From Deltaproteobacteria bacterium (GTDB lineage: Bacteria; SAR324; NAC60-12): a DNA stretch of 64,000 nt. Below are positions 12,506 to 22,813 of the stretch, piece by piece; position 1 is the first letter of the stretch; the number at the start of each line of letters is the position of its first letter. The position numbers and the translations under genes were made by a program. The notes below the pieces were generated by a model that was not told the origin of the DNA, did no database searches, and saw only the letters and a program-made list of their open reading frames with translations. The DNA is taken from positions 52,785 through 116,784 of the forward strand of contig NYXK01000105.1 in NCBI GenBank assembly GCA_002685535.1, in the 5' to 3' direction.

Positions 12506-14333
12506 GAAGACCCTTGAGGTTTCTCGGGAATCTCAGACCACGTTCACGCCAAGCCACATCTCATCGAGACCTCGTATGCTTTCATGCCTTGGTGGCGCCG
12601 TACTACTGTAAGAAGGTCAAGTGGCTGAAATCATAGCAGCACAGACTGACAGCCGTTAGTTGCAGAAGCATGAAATTCGTCGTGATGACAGCTGCTGTGT
12701 TGCGCTTTAGCCGTATTTTCCCACTGCAAGCCACAGCTTGTCTCTGTCTACTGTATGGAGCGTTGATTTGATGTACTGTACTGCTTTGAAATTTCGGTGG
12801 CGAAGCACAATTCGAGTCAAGTGCATTCACATTGTCTTGCATGCTCACTTGACCGCACCCACCCCTTCAACTTTATCTACATTGCCAATCAAGCTCCAAT
12901 AAAACCATCACGCACAATTCCCGTCCAATACAATCGTTCAGCCTCGCAAATCCCCCATGTATTTTTCATTTTTCTCTCTCCACTCTTTACACCCAAGTAA
13001 CCTCTCACCGACCATTCGCAGATCTCTCATCCCTGAGTCGTGTAAGCGAGGCGAAAATAATGGGAACAAGTACAGTACCCCGCACTTGCGCTGTCTGGGA
13101 TTGGCACCCCACGCGTGCCACGTTACCCAAGTATTTGATATGTGCATACCGCGCCCTGCATGAAGGGTACGTGAATTCTACCCTCGTGATGTTTTTCTGT
13201 TAATGTGCTGCCTGCACCGTGATGGGCGTGCACGAATAGCTGCACGAAGAAGTCTTCGGCGCAGCTTGCACTGGAGGGGTAAAAGGACCGCGTACTTGGG
13301 ATGAGGCCGAGATCGGGGAATTATGGTTTTGTCTGTCTTCAAGTCATCTGGGAAGCCTAATAGAAGCCATCAGACTCGATGTAAGTGCGGGGAAGAAATA
13401 TTTCAAGGTCTTGGGATTCTAGGGATACCAACTATCTACTTTCTCTGTATTGATTGACATAGTTATTAAATCTTCAGCAAAGCACGAGGACACGCGTCGG
13501 CGAGACAACGGGGGTCAATCGTGTAAGTATTGGATGTACGGTCCGTACTATGTCTCAGCTAGCTTCACACTCACCGCACCTCGCAGGAGTTCCTGCACGC
13601 CACACCCATGCAAAGAGCTCTGTTCACCGTCCCCCGCATGTATCTGATGCGCTCGACTGCACAGATCACGCAGTAGCTTCTAGTGGGAGCTAGTGCTATT
13701 GGGCAATTCGTAGAGACATGTATGCGCGTAGCTGGTTTTGATATCATGTCCGAGAATCATCGCCGGAAGGAAATCTTTGGACGTGGGTAATTGTCGAATT
13801 GAATGTAACGGAGTTTGGTATTGGAGAAGGAGAGTGGGAGGAAAGGCAGATATCATGCACTAGTACCCAAAGCGTGGGTGAAGAGAGACATCAGTTGGAA
13901 ATGTTCAAATGGGGGAGTGTTGTACGGACCACGTGCTGTTTTGGGAAGCATGGGAGGCAAGAGTCACTTCTTGCCCTTCTGTCGTGCGAACGAGTCAAGG
14001 CCCTTCTAGGTGACGCGATGTGCGCGTCCGTGGGGGAACAAACCATACAGACCATTCCAAGCTCCAAGTCTGCAATTCGGACACTAGATACCATGTCTTA
14101 CCAGGGTGAGAGTCCATGAAGATACTCGAAGTTCACCGCTCGTTAGTGACTTTTTTGGAGACCTATATATCCTCTCTTCCCCTCGCAGCACCTTTCGGAG
14201 AGGCAAGCTTCGTGCTTTTTACATTTAAATACACATACCCAGTCCCCACTCTTGAAGTTCTTACTTATTCAACTCTTTGAAACTCGGTATACTAGTCGAG
14301 ACAACGCAGCACGTTTCATCTTAACTGATCGAA
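12506..14333. other. 1.8-kb intergenic region upstream of the Glu/Pro/Ala-rich gene
   Basis: No supported gene on either strand; the frames are short and without motif. The right end (14.15-14.33 kb) is pyrimidine-rich and looks like the promoter and leader of the gene starting at 14334. Confidence 0.5.
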
Positions 14334-15828
14334 ATGGCCGACACTACTGAGACACAAATTCCCTCCGCTGAGTCGTTCGCTGATCGCGAAGCTGCTGTAA
14401 GACATTCCCCTCCTCATTCCAGCTTCCTTCTCAGCAATCCCCCATCGAAATCATCTGAATCGTACTGACACCCTACAGCTCAACCTCCGCGCTCAAGCCC
14501 TCGATGCCCGTGAAGCTGCTCTCGACGCCAGAGAAGCGATACTGGTGGAGCGTGAGGCTGCTTTGAGCCCACCAGCTGTTCCTGATGCGCCACAAGCCGT
14601 CATCTTGGATGGTGTGAAGGAGGAGGCAATCATTGAGAGCACGCCGGTCGAGGAAATCAAGGAAGAGGAAATTAAGGAGGAGAAGAGTGGAGAAATCGCG
14701 CCTGTTGTTGAGGAGCCGACTTTGGCCGAGGAGACGAAGAACGAGGAGGCAGCTCCTGTCGTTGAGGAGGAGAGCAAGAGCGAAGAGAAGGCCGAGGAGA
14801 AGACCGAAGAGGTAGCACCTGTTGAGGAGAAGGCCACTGAGGCAGAGTCTCAAGTTAGCAAGACTTTAGTATGTATTTCTGACCCTCGCTAAAATCGCGA
14901 TACTAACCCATCGCAGACCGAAGAGCCAAAAGAAGTCTCCGAGTCTAATCCAGTCGAGGAGAGCATAGCCGCCCACGTCGAGGAGCCAACTTCAACTACT
15001 GAAGAGACAACCGCTGTTGCTGAGGAAACTCCTGCTCCAGCCGAACAAGCCCAGGAAGAAACTTTCGCACCGGCCGACGAGTTCCCAACTCCAGCTCCAG
15101 TGACCGATATCGAGACACCGGCTGCGATCGAGATTGAGCCTCCGTTCGTCCAACCTGAAGAGACCAAGGAAGAGGTGAAAGAGGTGAAAGAGGGGGAGGT
15201 TAAGGAGACGCCGGTAAGTCATGCATATGTCTCCTTTGGACTGCTGGTATCGAGAATCGAATCATACCTTGTGAGTGATGTGGGGACTGATTGTCAACTT
15301 AGGTCGAGGAGTCGAAACCTGTCGAGGCTGAGGCTACTGAGACTTTGCCTGTGGTCAGTCTGAAACCTTTCAAGCATATTTTGCTTGAGGAGAAATATAC
15401 TGATGGCAAAATAGATCGAGGAGCTGGCTCCTGTGGAGCAGGCACCAGTTGAAGTAACCCCACAAGTCGAGGAGACACCAGCTCCTGCTGAAGAAACTTC
15501 CGCACCAGCAGTAAGAATACCATTCGACCTCCTTCCCGTCATCAGCTAACCCTCGCAGGCCGAAGAAACCTCCGCCACTTCGTCCGCTGAACACGTGACA
15601 TTCGCACCCGCTACCGAAACAATCTCAACCCCCGAGCCAGCAACTGCTGAAGCGACTGAGCCAACGATCGTCGAAGAACCAACTTCAATCCTGAAGCCGG
15701 CGCAGGAAGAGGAGCCAGTCAAGAAGGAAGAGGAGCACACTACTGCTGCGACTGAAAACCCTGTTACGGAGCAGACGATTGATATCCCTGTTGCTTCGCA
15801 TGCGGCGCCGCAGCCAATTGCGGTTTGA
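14334..15828 (+). CDS. Glu/Pro/Ala-rich low-complexity protein, multi-exon
   Basis: ATG at 14334 (gaaATGgcc). Exon 1 (14334-14396, 21 codons) joins exon 2 at 14479 in phase 0. Exon 2 begins with a heptad-like block (ALDAREAALDAREAI, then VEREAAL), likely a short coiled coil. The rest is acidic and disordered, built from repeated VEE-, APVVEE-, EETPAPAE- and EEPT-like units. Further exons start TEEPKEV, VEESKPV, IEELAPV and AEETSAT. The exon joints are phase 0 and fall within the repeats, so exons could be added or lost without breaking the frame. There is no signal peptide or membrane span. I do not recognise a family; related low-complexity proteins exist in many ascomycetes. The stop is at 15826-15828. 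Confidence 0.7.
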
Positions 15829-16377
15829 CTAGCACGGTTATTTAGGAGAGGGAAGGGGAAGGAGAGTGGGAGTGACAAGGTGGACAATGGGAGAGAGGAA
15901 GTTGTTGCTGGGTAGACGAGAGGAGAGGATGAGAAGAGCTGGTAGCAGGAGAAAGAGGGAATCTTGACTGGAAGATTGATGAGATGGAACATCTAATAAA
16001 TTGACAAAGCGATGCACAACTGTCTGGACGTTTGGTTGTTTGTATTGGAAGATATTGTTTGGATTTTGGGCATGGCTTGCGAGTTTTATTTGCCATTGGG
16101 CGCTTGTGGTTGGATAGTTTATACGTTTTTCATTGTAAAATGGAATGAATGAATCTCTTCTCTATGCACATCTATCTAGCACATATTTTTCTTTATATAA
16201 ATATTAAGTGCAAGTGCACACATTGCCATCATAAACAAACAGCGGCTCTCCTACCACCGAGGGGTGCTCGCTAAATTCACCTCACCCACTCCGCAGCCCC
16301 TCCCTCAAAAATCCCTCTCCACTAACCCCTCTATCTAACCAAATAGTATGTTCTGCTGACATCTCATCAGGTACACA
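15829..16377. other. Intergenic stretch between the Glu/Pro-rich gene and tRNA-Tyr
   Basis: Contains the 3' end of the upstream gene and the 5' flank of the tRNA. The middle is AT-rich (16.1-16.2 kb). No other gene is seen. Confidence 0.5.
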
Positions 16378-16559
16378 CCCTCGGTCGTCTAGTTGGTTTA
16401 TGGCGTCGGACTGTAATGGTTATTCAGTTTCATCCGAATGTCGCGCGTAAGTGCTTCCATTCTTGGTGGTGTACATCTATCTGTGTTCAACAGATGTGGT
16501 GTGTGTTTTCTCTCAGACGGCTGCTAACAGCTGTACAGGTTCGACTCGCGCCTGAGGGA
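16378..16559 (+). tRNA. tRNA-Tyr (anticodon GUA) interrupted by two introns
   Basis: Acceptor stem CCCTCGG (16378-16384) pairs with CTGAGGG (16552-16558), with one G-U pair, followed by discriminator A at 16559. C1:G72 and A73 match eukaryotic tRNA-Tyr identity. The D-arm contains AGTTGG. Anticodon stem TCGGA (16406-16410) pairs with TCCGA (16433-16437), and the loop reads CTGTAA with anticodon GTA at 16413-16415. A 15-bp canonical tRNA intron follows position 37 (16417-16431). The T-stem is GCGCG/CGCGC with loop TTCGACT, but its two halves are separated by 92 bp (16447-16538). Removing both introns gives a 75-nt tRNA with all helices paired. The B-box GGTTCGACTC is intact in the DNA at 16538-16547. 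Pol III terminator T-runs follow at 16561-16564 and 16568-16573. Confidence 0.85.
16447..16538 (+). other. Spliceosomal-looking 92-bp intron inside the tRNA-Tyr T-arm
   Basis: The insert begins GTAAGT, contains the branch-point consensus GCTAAC (branch A at about 16527, 11 nt from the 3' end) and ends ACAG. This is the full fungal spliceosomal intron signature and a typical length. Excision restores the fifth T-stem pair exactly. A hairpin (ATCTGT, 5-nt loop, ACAGAT; 16479-16495) lies inside. One TTTT (16506-16509) is present, short for a fungal Pol III terminator. Removal by the spliceosome is inferred; tRNA endonuclease processing or a non-functional gene are alternatives. Confidence 0.6.
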
Positions 16560-16560
16560 A

Positions 16561-16585
16561 TTTTCAATTTTTTCTTCTTCTTTTT
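16561..16585 (+). terminator. RNA polymerase III terminator of tRNA-Tyr
   Basis: T-runs of 4, 6 and 5 begin two bases after the discriminator base of the tRNA, as expected for Pol III termination. Their presence argues that the gene end is functional. Confidence 0.7.
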
Positions 16586-17158
16586 GCAGCTTTTTGTTTC
16601 CGAATTTTTTGTTTGTCGCAAAACTTTTGAGTCTGTAGCGAGATATGATGATCCTAGGTAGGAGGGGAGGAGGTTGCTCGCTTAGCGTTTTGTAGGCGGG
16701 GTACATGTGTGCGGAGTGGATCGTTAGGGCATCTCGTGTTATCAGATATCTGAAAACAAGGCCAGAAACTCAATTCTCACTGCAAATCACAGATAGAGCT
16801 ATATCATGGAAGGAGTAAATATTAAATTGAATGTCCAAAAAGTTAGGGTAGATCAAGTTCTTTCCAAAATTCCATCCCATCATAACAGTCATGTCCAACA
16901 CGGGAGATCCGTCTTTAATTCCCAGGCCCTGGATGCTTCCATGTCATCCCCATATCGTGATCGATAGCTTTCGACCATCCCTTTGAGTCCGCTCTCTGTA
17001 TAATTGTTCCCATGCTCAGCCAAAAGAAGTGAAGAAAGAAAACGGTGAAAGCAAAATCATGAAACCATCAAGAAATGAGAACCCCAATCCAAAAGGTCCA
17101 TAAGCCCATAGACCGTAGTCTAGCTCTCAGTTGCTCAGATATGTACATCATCGGATAG
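16586..17158. other. Intergenic: tRNA-Tyr downstream flank and 3' region of the repeat-peptide gene
   Basis: No gene is seen. The right part is the 3' untranslated region of the minus-strand repeat-peptide gene. Confidence 0.5.
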
Positions 17159-17776
17159 TCAATGCTCGATCTCGACCTCAGCATCGGCCTCAGCTTCACG
17201 CTTGTGGTGTCTGGTCGGCTTGAAGGTCGACACCCCGCCGATACCGAGTCTGTTTGCAGGGTCGCGCGTCTCAACAATCGCTTCCGCTTCAGGCTCACGC
17301 TTATTATGGCGAATTGGTCTAAATGTCGACGTACCACCAATGCCGAGTCTGTTTGCAGGGTCACGCGTCTCAACGATGGCTTCAGCTTCGGCTTCTGGTT
17401 CTGGGGAAGCTTCGGCTTCAGCATCCGCTTCGGATTCGCGTTTGTTGTGGCGGATCGGTCTGAATGTTGAAGTACCACCTATGCCGAGACGGTTACCTGG
17501 CTCGCGGGCTTCGATGATAGCCTCAGCTTCTGACTCGGCCTCTGCATCACGCTTGTTGTGTCTGATAGGAACAAAGGTTGAGGTGCCGCCGATACCGAGT
17601 CTGTTCCCAGGGTCGGCCTCTGGTGTAGGCTCGCGCTTGTTGTGTCTGATAGGGACGAAAGTTGAGGTTCCACCGATGCCGAGGCGGTTTCCAGGCTCGG
17701 CAATAGGAAGGGGAGCTGCGAGGATGGCTGGAAGGATGAATGCAACCGCGAGAGCAACGCGAGAGAATGAAACCAT
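17159..17776 (-). CDS. Secreted Kex2-type repeat peptide precursor (five copies, 205 aa)
   Basis: ATG at 17776; signal peptide at residues 1-20 (hydrophobic core VALAVAFILPAILAA). Five near-identical units follow with core GNRLGIGGTSTFVPIRHNKR at residues 29-48, 57-76, 94-113, 141-160 and 174-193; the last two start A instead of G, and the fifth reads TRHHKR. Each unit ends in KR, the Kex2 processing site. The spacers are acidic Glu-Ala/Asp-Ala dipeptide runs (such as DAEAESEAEA), like the Ste13-trimmed spacers of yeast alpha-factor. The protein has no cysteine. The likely fate is secretion and cleavage into five peptides of about 20-45 residues before trimming. It fits the broad class of fungal Kex2-processed repeat proteins, which includes pheromone and dikaritin precursors. 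The core matches no pheromone I know, and no UstY-like (DUF3328) or oxidase gene is in the window. A 5'UTR intron (GTAAGC donor near 17827, acceptor CTAG just upstream of the ATG) is likely. Confidence 0.88.
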   Translation of the reverse strand: MVSFSRVALAVAFILPAILAAPLPIAEPGNRLGIGGTSTFVPIRHNKREPTPEADPGNRLGIGGTSTFVPIRHNKRDAEAESEAEAIIEAREPGNRLGIGGTSTFRPIRHNKRESEADAEAEASPEPEAEAEAIVETRDPANRLGIGGTSTFRPIRHNKREPEAEAIVETRDPANRLGIGGVSTFKPTRHHKREAEADAEVEIEH

Positions 17777-20700
17777 TTCTAGTCTAACGTCAGAAGGAGA
17801 ATAAGTAGAGTGGGAGTAGAGAGCTTACTGTATGAGGCTGGGATCGATGTCAAGATATGAGATATGAGATATGAAAGGCGACAAGCTGCTAAGACGAAAT
17901 GAAGGAAGGTGCTGTGACTGTAGGAAATCTATGACAGAGGAAATCTGAGATAAGAAAGAGAAGAGAGCTCCGTAGAAGATGATTGTGATGAGATGAGATG
18001 AGGATGATGAAAGGAAACTACACCGGATATCTTCGAGCTTATGTATCTTGAAGTCCTCAAGCAGACATGGAGAGTAGAATGGAGACGAGGCTGGCATATT
18101 GACTTAGATGCAGTTCAATATCCTCGGATGTACCATGATTCCGAAAATACACAACAATACTGAGGGACGCACTCATTCTCTGGTGCTGTAGCCGAAGACA
18201 TGAATAGCACAGCACGGATTTCCAGAACAAAGAAACGAAAGAAACCTCAGCAACGCCCCACTCTTCCGGCAACCGAAGACATGAATAGTACAAAGACAAA
18301 GGACACACGAAAGGACTGGTCAAAAATGCTTCCAGATCATTTGGAATGTGTTCCACAAGCATTTGACTAAGCTTACCTGCCCTATCGATCCTTGTGCCCG
18401 GAAGGGTTATCCTGATTCGCTCACCCGCCTCCGCATTCAGCTTCATCGAGCCTCAATTCGTCCGCCAAGAACAAAAACATAGTGCTTGACCCTGCATGCT
18501 GCCATAAATACCTGCAGGAGGCCAGCAAGCAATCTCGAGGGATGACGCGCAGCGCAGCAGCCGAGAGATCCCGGAAGCCAAATCACTATGGTTAATGTTT
18601 AGATGGTATAGAGCGAAGTGGGGGATCCGACGGCGGCTATTTGGGAGCTTGTTTCCTTGCTTGCCCATGATGAGAATCTCGGGTGGGTGAAGATGCGGTG
18701 GCAGGCTGCGGCTATTTTGGGGGGCTGTGTAGATGGGACGGTGAGTGGCTGGACAGCGTCTTTTTATAGGCGCTTTAGCGTGGGATGGACGCTAAAGTTA
18801 AGCGAGGATCGCCGGAACCGTGTGCCCCTGACAGCGCATCTCTCCATCTTGCATCCTACCTGGACGATATCAAACTTTATCCCGGGTTAATAGTGCTTTT
18901 TGATGGGATTTTTGACCTTCCTTTGACCTTGATCTGAATTTATTCCATGTGATTTTAGACGCAGTGCACGTCCTTTGAGATTCCCAAGCCATATGCATGT
19001 TTTGATTTGCTATTGTTTTGTTTGGGAATTAGGGATTTCGGTTCTCGGAATCTCTCACATGTCCCCACGAGGAGAGGCTCTCGGAAGCTTCCTTTGATTG
19101 GTAGAGCTCATTCTGTTACGGTCAACGAGCACACCTTGTATGCCTAGTCCTTTACAGCCTTGCTCCGGATGAGTCGGGATTCCTTTTGAACTTTGTGAGG
19201 GTGGGTGACAATCCTGCTATGCAGTCAGAAGGGGAGGTAAATAGCGAAAGACGGTTGATCATCAACATATTTAGGTACTCTGTCCCTGTTTACCCATTTG
19301 ATCTCGTATATGAAGTATCGATTTAGTTGAAGCACATGTTCACATGCTTCCCAGAACCTCAGAAGGTACACAGCGCTTGTACCAAATAATGATCACATTG
19401 GTATATGATCTAGATTCGATCACATTGCAACTCTGCACGTTTCGGACTTATGGGCATCCACACCTCGCTTCAAGATCCTTCATACATAGATTGACACCTT
19501 CAAAAACAGAAGCGAAGGCTCACACCGAGTTCAGATCTGATCGAAATAGTGTTTGGATTCCACACACCTCTAATATCATTACCACTGCATCTCGCATAGA
19601 ACTTCTCTGGGTATCTCAAGCCCCCACAGTTATCATTTGACAGCACTTCGATTCCCAAAATTCATGTCGTATCGCTAGATTGCGATCTCGGATACCTAGA
19701 ATACATACATTTGTGTCAACAAATAGTACGTTGATACTTTATACCACACATGCATTTCTCTGGCGCCAACGGCTTCTTCGCCATTTGATAAGTTATGAAA
19801 CCGCCAGAAGAAAGAGATCCAATGTTCCTTATTACTCGGACCAAGACATTGAAGATATCAGCTGAAGATGAAACTTCCTGATGTGTCTTGGTATTATTCA
19901 TCGAACGGATATCCCACAGCGAGCCCCGAGAAAGCTGCGGCCCCGCAACTGGTCTCACCCGCATAGACTCTTAATACAAGTGAGTCGATCCAGTTGATTG
20001 TTTCCTCACCGGCGCCAACAAGAAGCTCAAGAATCCTTGCATAGTATAAGCGGCAACCAGTATCCTCCTCTGAGACTTCATTCTACCTGTCGCTTTTGAG
20101 CGAGGCAGTTCCTGCGGTAGTGCGTCGTCTAGACTATTCCGGGCTGTCATTGAGGGCATTCAGTTGGCCGGTACCCGACGAGAAGAGCTGACACTTGGCA
20201 GAATACTTCGTAGGAACCTAAAGAGTGTGCAAAGGAGAATGTTTCGAGGGAAATGGACTGGCTGAGTCGTAATTGTTTCGCGTTTGAATGTGATGATCTG
20301 CCTTGTCAAGAATCAGGCGGCAACCTCACCCTTGTGAGTGCTCGTGGCTCTCACAGGATTTAGATACAACGTTGCAGAGGCACAGCTGTTGGTTTCTGTT
20401 GATGTTTCTCAAAAAATCCTGCCATGTCTCAGAGCCTAGCTCCTTGGACCTTATTACCGTGTACTGATCTGCTTGGACCATCGGGCCAGCAAATCTTGTA
20501 AAATGAACAACCAAGCTCATATTTGAGGTTTCAAAAGGGTCCAAAGGCAAAGCGTTCAATATTTTCTCTTGCTCTGTCAGTACGCCTTACTATCTCATGC
20601 CATGTATGTACGGTTCTTCGCAACTTCCCGTCAACATGTTGCCACCCGCAGCCGGTCCCAGATGAGGAAACCAGCATCACTTATACTGCAGTTCAAAGTC

Positions 20701-20822
20701 CATTCCTGGCCCAATCCCAGAATATGCACAACCTCAAAGTGCAACCATGAACGCCATCCCATGCATTATCCCATTCCATCCAGAGCCCGCAACTTTACAA
20801 GTCCTCTTCACTTGTTCCCTGT
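17777..20822. other. 3-kb gene-poor stretch
   Basis: Contains the promoter of the repeat-peptide gene, a short direct repeat CCGAAGACATGAATAG near 18.19 and 18.27 kb, and only one weak candidate gene (18453-18668, minus). Frames around 19.3-20.7 kb show no motif, apart from a weak hydrophobic segment on the minus strand at about 20.0-20.1 kb. Confidence 0.45.
18453..18668 (-). CDS. Possible small protein of 71 aa
   Basis: A short intact frame with ATG in good context (atcATGgg). A TATA-like element (CTATAAAAAG on the minus strand) sits roughly 100 bp upstream, followed by a C-rich leader that looks like a transcript start region. The protein is basic at the N-terminus (RRRIPHF) and has no recognised domain or signal peptide. 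Without conservation data it may be spurious. Confidence 0.25.
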   Translation of the reverse strand: MGKQGNKLPNSRRRIPHFALYHLNINHSDLASGISRLLRCASSLEIACWPPAGIYGSMQGQALCFCSWRTN

Positions 20823-21318
20823 TCATTCGCATACCGCCCCTCCCCCAAGCATCTCCCCATCATTCCCCACACACCCTTCTTTCTTCCTCGCCTTCGAAAC
20901 AATGACACTGAAAACCACCGCTGGTACCACTATTAGGAGCATGACAGCCAGGAAGATGCAAATCAGTGCTTTGCGTCTGTTGTTTCGACATCGTTCTGAT
21001 TCTGAGCTTGTTATATTGGTGGATTTTGGATTGGAGTGAGGTTGGAGATCGAGGTCGATACTTGGAGAGAGTGAGGGTGTGTAGGGTGGTGGCGGGAGGG
21101 AGGAACTTGGTGTGTCTGGTCGAGAATGTGTGTGAGAGGATGAGGAGGAGGAGAGTTTGTAGAGAGGAAGCTGGAGAGCGTGTTAATAATGTCTCCAGTA
21201 GGATAATTTGCACCCACCAAGTTTCGATTAGAAATGAAAAATCGACAGTGACAGCTGGGGAATATTGAGCAAGTTTGATCTGACTTACAAGAGGGCCATC
21301 TGATCTCGAGTCTGCCAT
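20823..21318 (-). CDS. Small PPxY/transmembrane protein A (125 aa, two exons)
   Basis: Assembled across one intron. Exon 1 is 21289-21318 (MADSRSDGPL), the intron is 21171-21288 (GTAAGT ... TTAACACGCTCTCCAG, phase 0), and exon 2 is 20823-21170. The first part is Ser/Pro-rich and holds a PPxY motif (LPPPPYTP). A cluster of basic residues (RNNRRK) precedes one hydrophobic helix (ALICIFLAVMLLIVVPAVVF), then a short tail SKARKKEG and about 20 residues to the stop. PPxY motifs bind WW domains of Rsp5/NEDD4 ligases in known adaptors, so a membrane adaptor role is possible but inferred. It is the leftmost of three tandem minus-strand genes with the same layout. Confidence 0.6.
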
Positions 21319-22367
21319 TGAATACTCGAGCCCAGACCAAAAGTCCAACCAAAGAAATACAAGAAAGAGAAGAAAAATGAACGGCTTCTCAGGATTTAGC
21401 GATGCGCCGTAAGAGTGCAGTACGTTCGGCTCCCGGCTAATAAGTTTCGAAGTATAGAGTGTTAGACGGTAGCTCGTAGCTGTTTCTCTTCCAGGCTTTA
21501 ATGTGTGGATAAATGGTGCTGACAAGCGAGCGAGTTGACCTTACAGGCAGTGCGGTTGTAAAGAAACAAAGTTCCCTTTCTCAAGAAAGCAGATTCCGGG
21601 TCTGAAAAAAGTATTTCAACCGCCTCTCAATCATCTCGAGGCAGGATCCACTTTCTTGTATATACAATCAGAGCAAACATGCCCCTGTCGTGAAATCACT
21701 GTGCTGACATTTATTGTTGTACGCACATGCAGCACTGTAGGCAGATTTAGATTTTAGATTGGTGTTTGAGCGGGCCGCTGTAGGGGTCGATGCGCGCCGT
21801 GTGTTGGGTGGCGGAGCCTGAATCCTGGGGACGGTACCCTGTTCGGATGCTGTGGTTTCCAGCAACAATGCTCTCGGGTACCGAGGGGTGGACAGGCGGC
21901 TGGTGGGCGGCTGTTATTTTGAGAACGGAGACGCCTGATAGTTGGTTCTCGGGAGGCTTGATTTGCTTTGGGATTGATGAGGCTGGATCAGGGTTTGACT
22001 ATGAGAGCATGTCGTACACTTCTATGGTTCACAGAAGATAAAGTTAATTGTGCGTGGTTGTTCGTTTAGATGAACTGTAATCCGGGGCACACAGCTGCTG
22101 ACTGCATGCTCTGTATCACGCGGACAAGTTGACCGTTTCATGAAGCTAACGAGTAAAGTCACGACTATTTCAGGTACCTATGTATCGAAAATAGCAATCG
22201 ACATGCAGTTATCCCTGTTCTCTAATCAAATGTATTCAGAAAAAATTCTATACAAATCTGTACTTGAACGCAATCGAAGCGGGCTCTCGAAGCTGATCAT
22301 GGCGGATAGCAAATGTCACAACAACACAACGAAAGCAAAAATGAATGTCTGTTCAGCGAATCGAGCC
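21319..22367. other. Intergenic between PPxY genes A and C
   Basis: No convincing gene. A Pro-rich minus-strand frame at about 21.75-21.95 kb has no membrane span and no intact start, and could be a relic. Confidence 0.4.
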
Positions 22368-22813
22368 TTAATTATTGTTATCCCTATTGATCCTAAGTAT
22401 CAACGTGATAATGAGAGATACAGAAACAAGAATACTGATACACGCCAGAATGGTTCGCGTGATGCTTGGCCGCTCTTCTAAATGATGTCCATCACATCTT
22501 TGAACGTATTGCGAGGCTAGTGGACGATGAGCGAAGGGGTTTCCCGAGTATTGTATCGGTTTGTTGGCGATGACTGGATCGCCGGCTGCGTGTTCTGGGT
22601 CGTAGGAGCGGGATGCGTTGTGAGATTGGGAATGGCCGGTGTAGGGCGGTGGGTTGATGGCGATGAGGGTGGATGGAGGAGGTATGAGAGGGATGTAGCC
22701 TGCTACCTAGAGCCTCGTGAGTATTCTGTGATTGCGAAAAAGCCGGGGGATTGTTAGATGGTGTGCTTCTTTACCTTTGCGACGGCGGGGCGTGCTGGGA
22801 AGGGGTCGACCAT
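22368..22813 (-). CDS. Small PPxY/transmembrane protein C (125 aa, two exons)
   Basis: Exon 1 is 22775-22813 (13 codons, MVDPFPARPAVAK; start context gccATGg). The intron is 22707-22774 (68 bp, GTAAAG ... CTAG, phase 0), and exon 2 is 22368-22706. After a Pro-rich stretch comes INPPPYTG, a PPxY motif. A Tyr/Pro/His-rich region follows, then RPSITR and a single membrane helix (TILACISILVSVSLIITLIL), ending RINRDNNN. Same architecture as its neighbours on both sides, though the sequence is strongly diverged. No single open frame spans it because the intron joins different frames. Confidence 0.6.

Noticed and set aside
17159..17776. Repeat precursor as a standard Pezizomycotina alpha-type pheromone
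   Set aside because: The repeats have no Cys and lack the WCxxxGQxCW-like pheromone pattern.
17202..17804. Plus-strand 200-residue frame opposite the repeat-peptide gene
   Set aside because: Mirror of the repeats; the minus strand alone gives a signal peptide and KR-ended repeats.
19971..20159. Minus-strand 62-residue frame with a basic block and hydrophobic stretch
   Set aside because: No PPxY motif or upstream exon could be found; too short to support.
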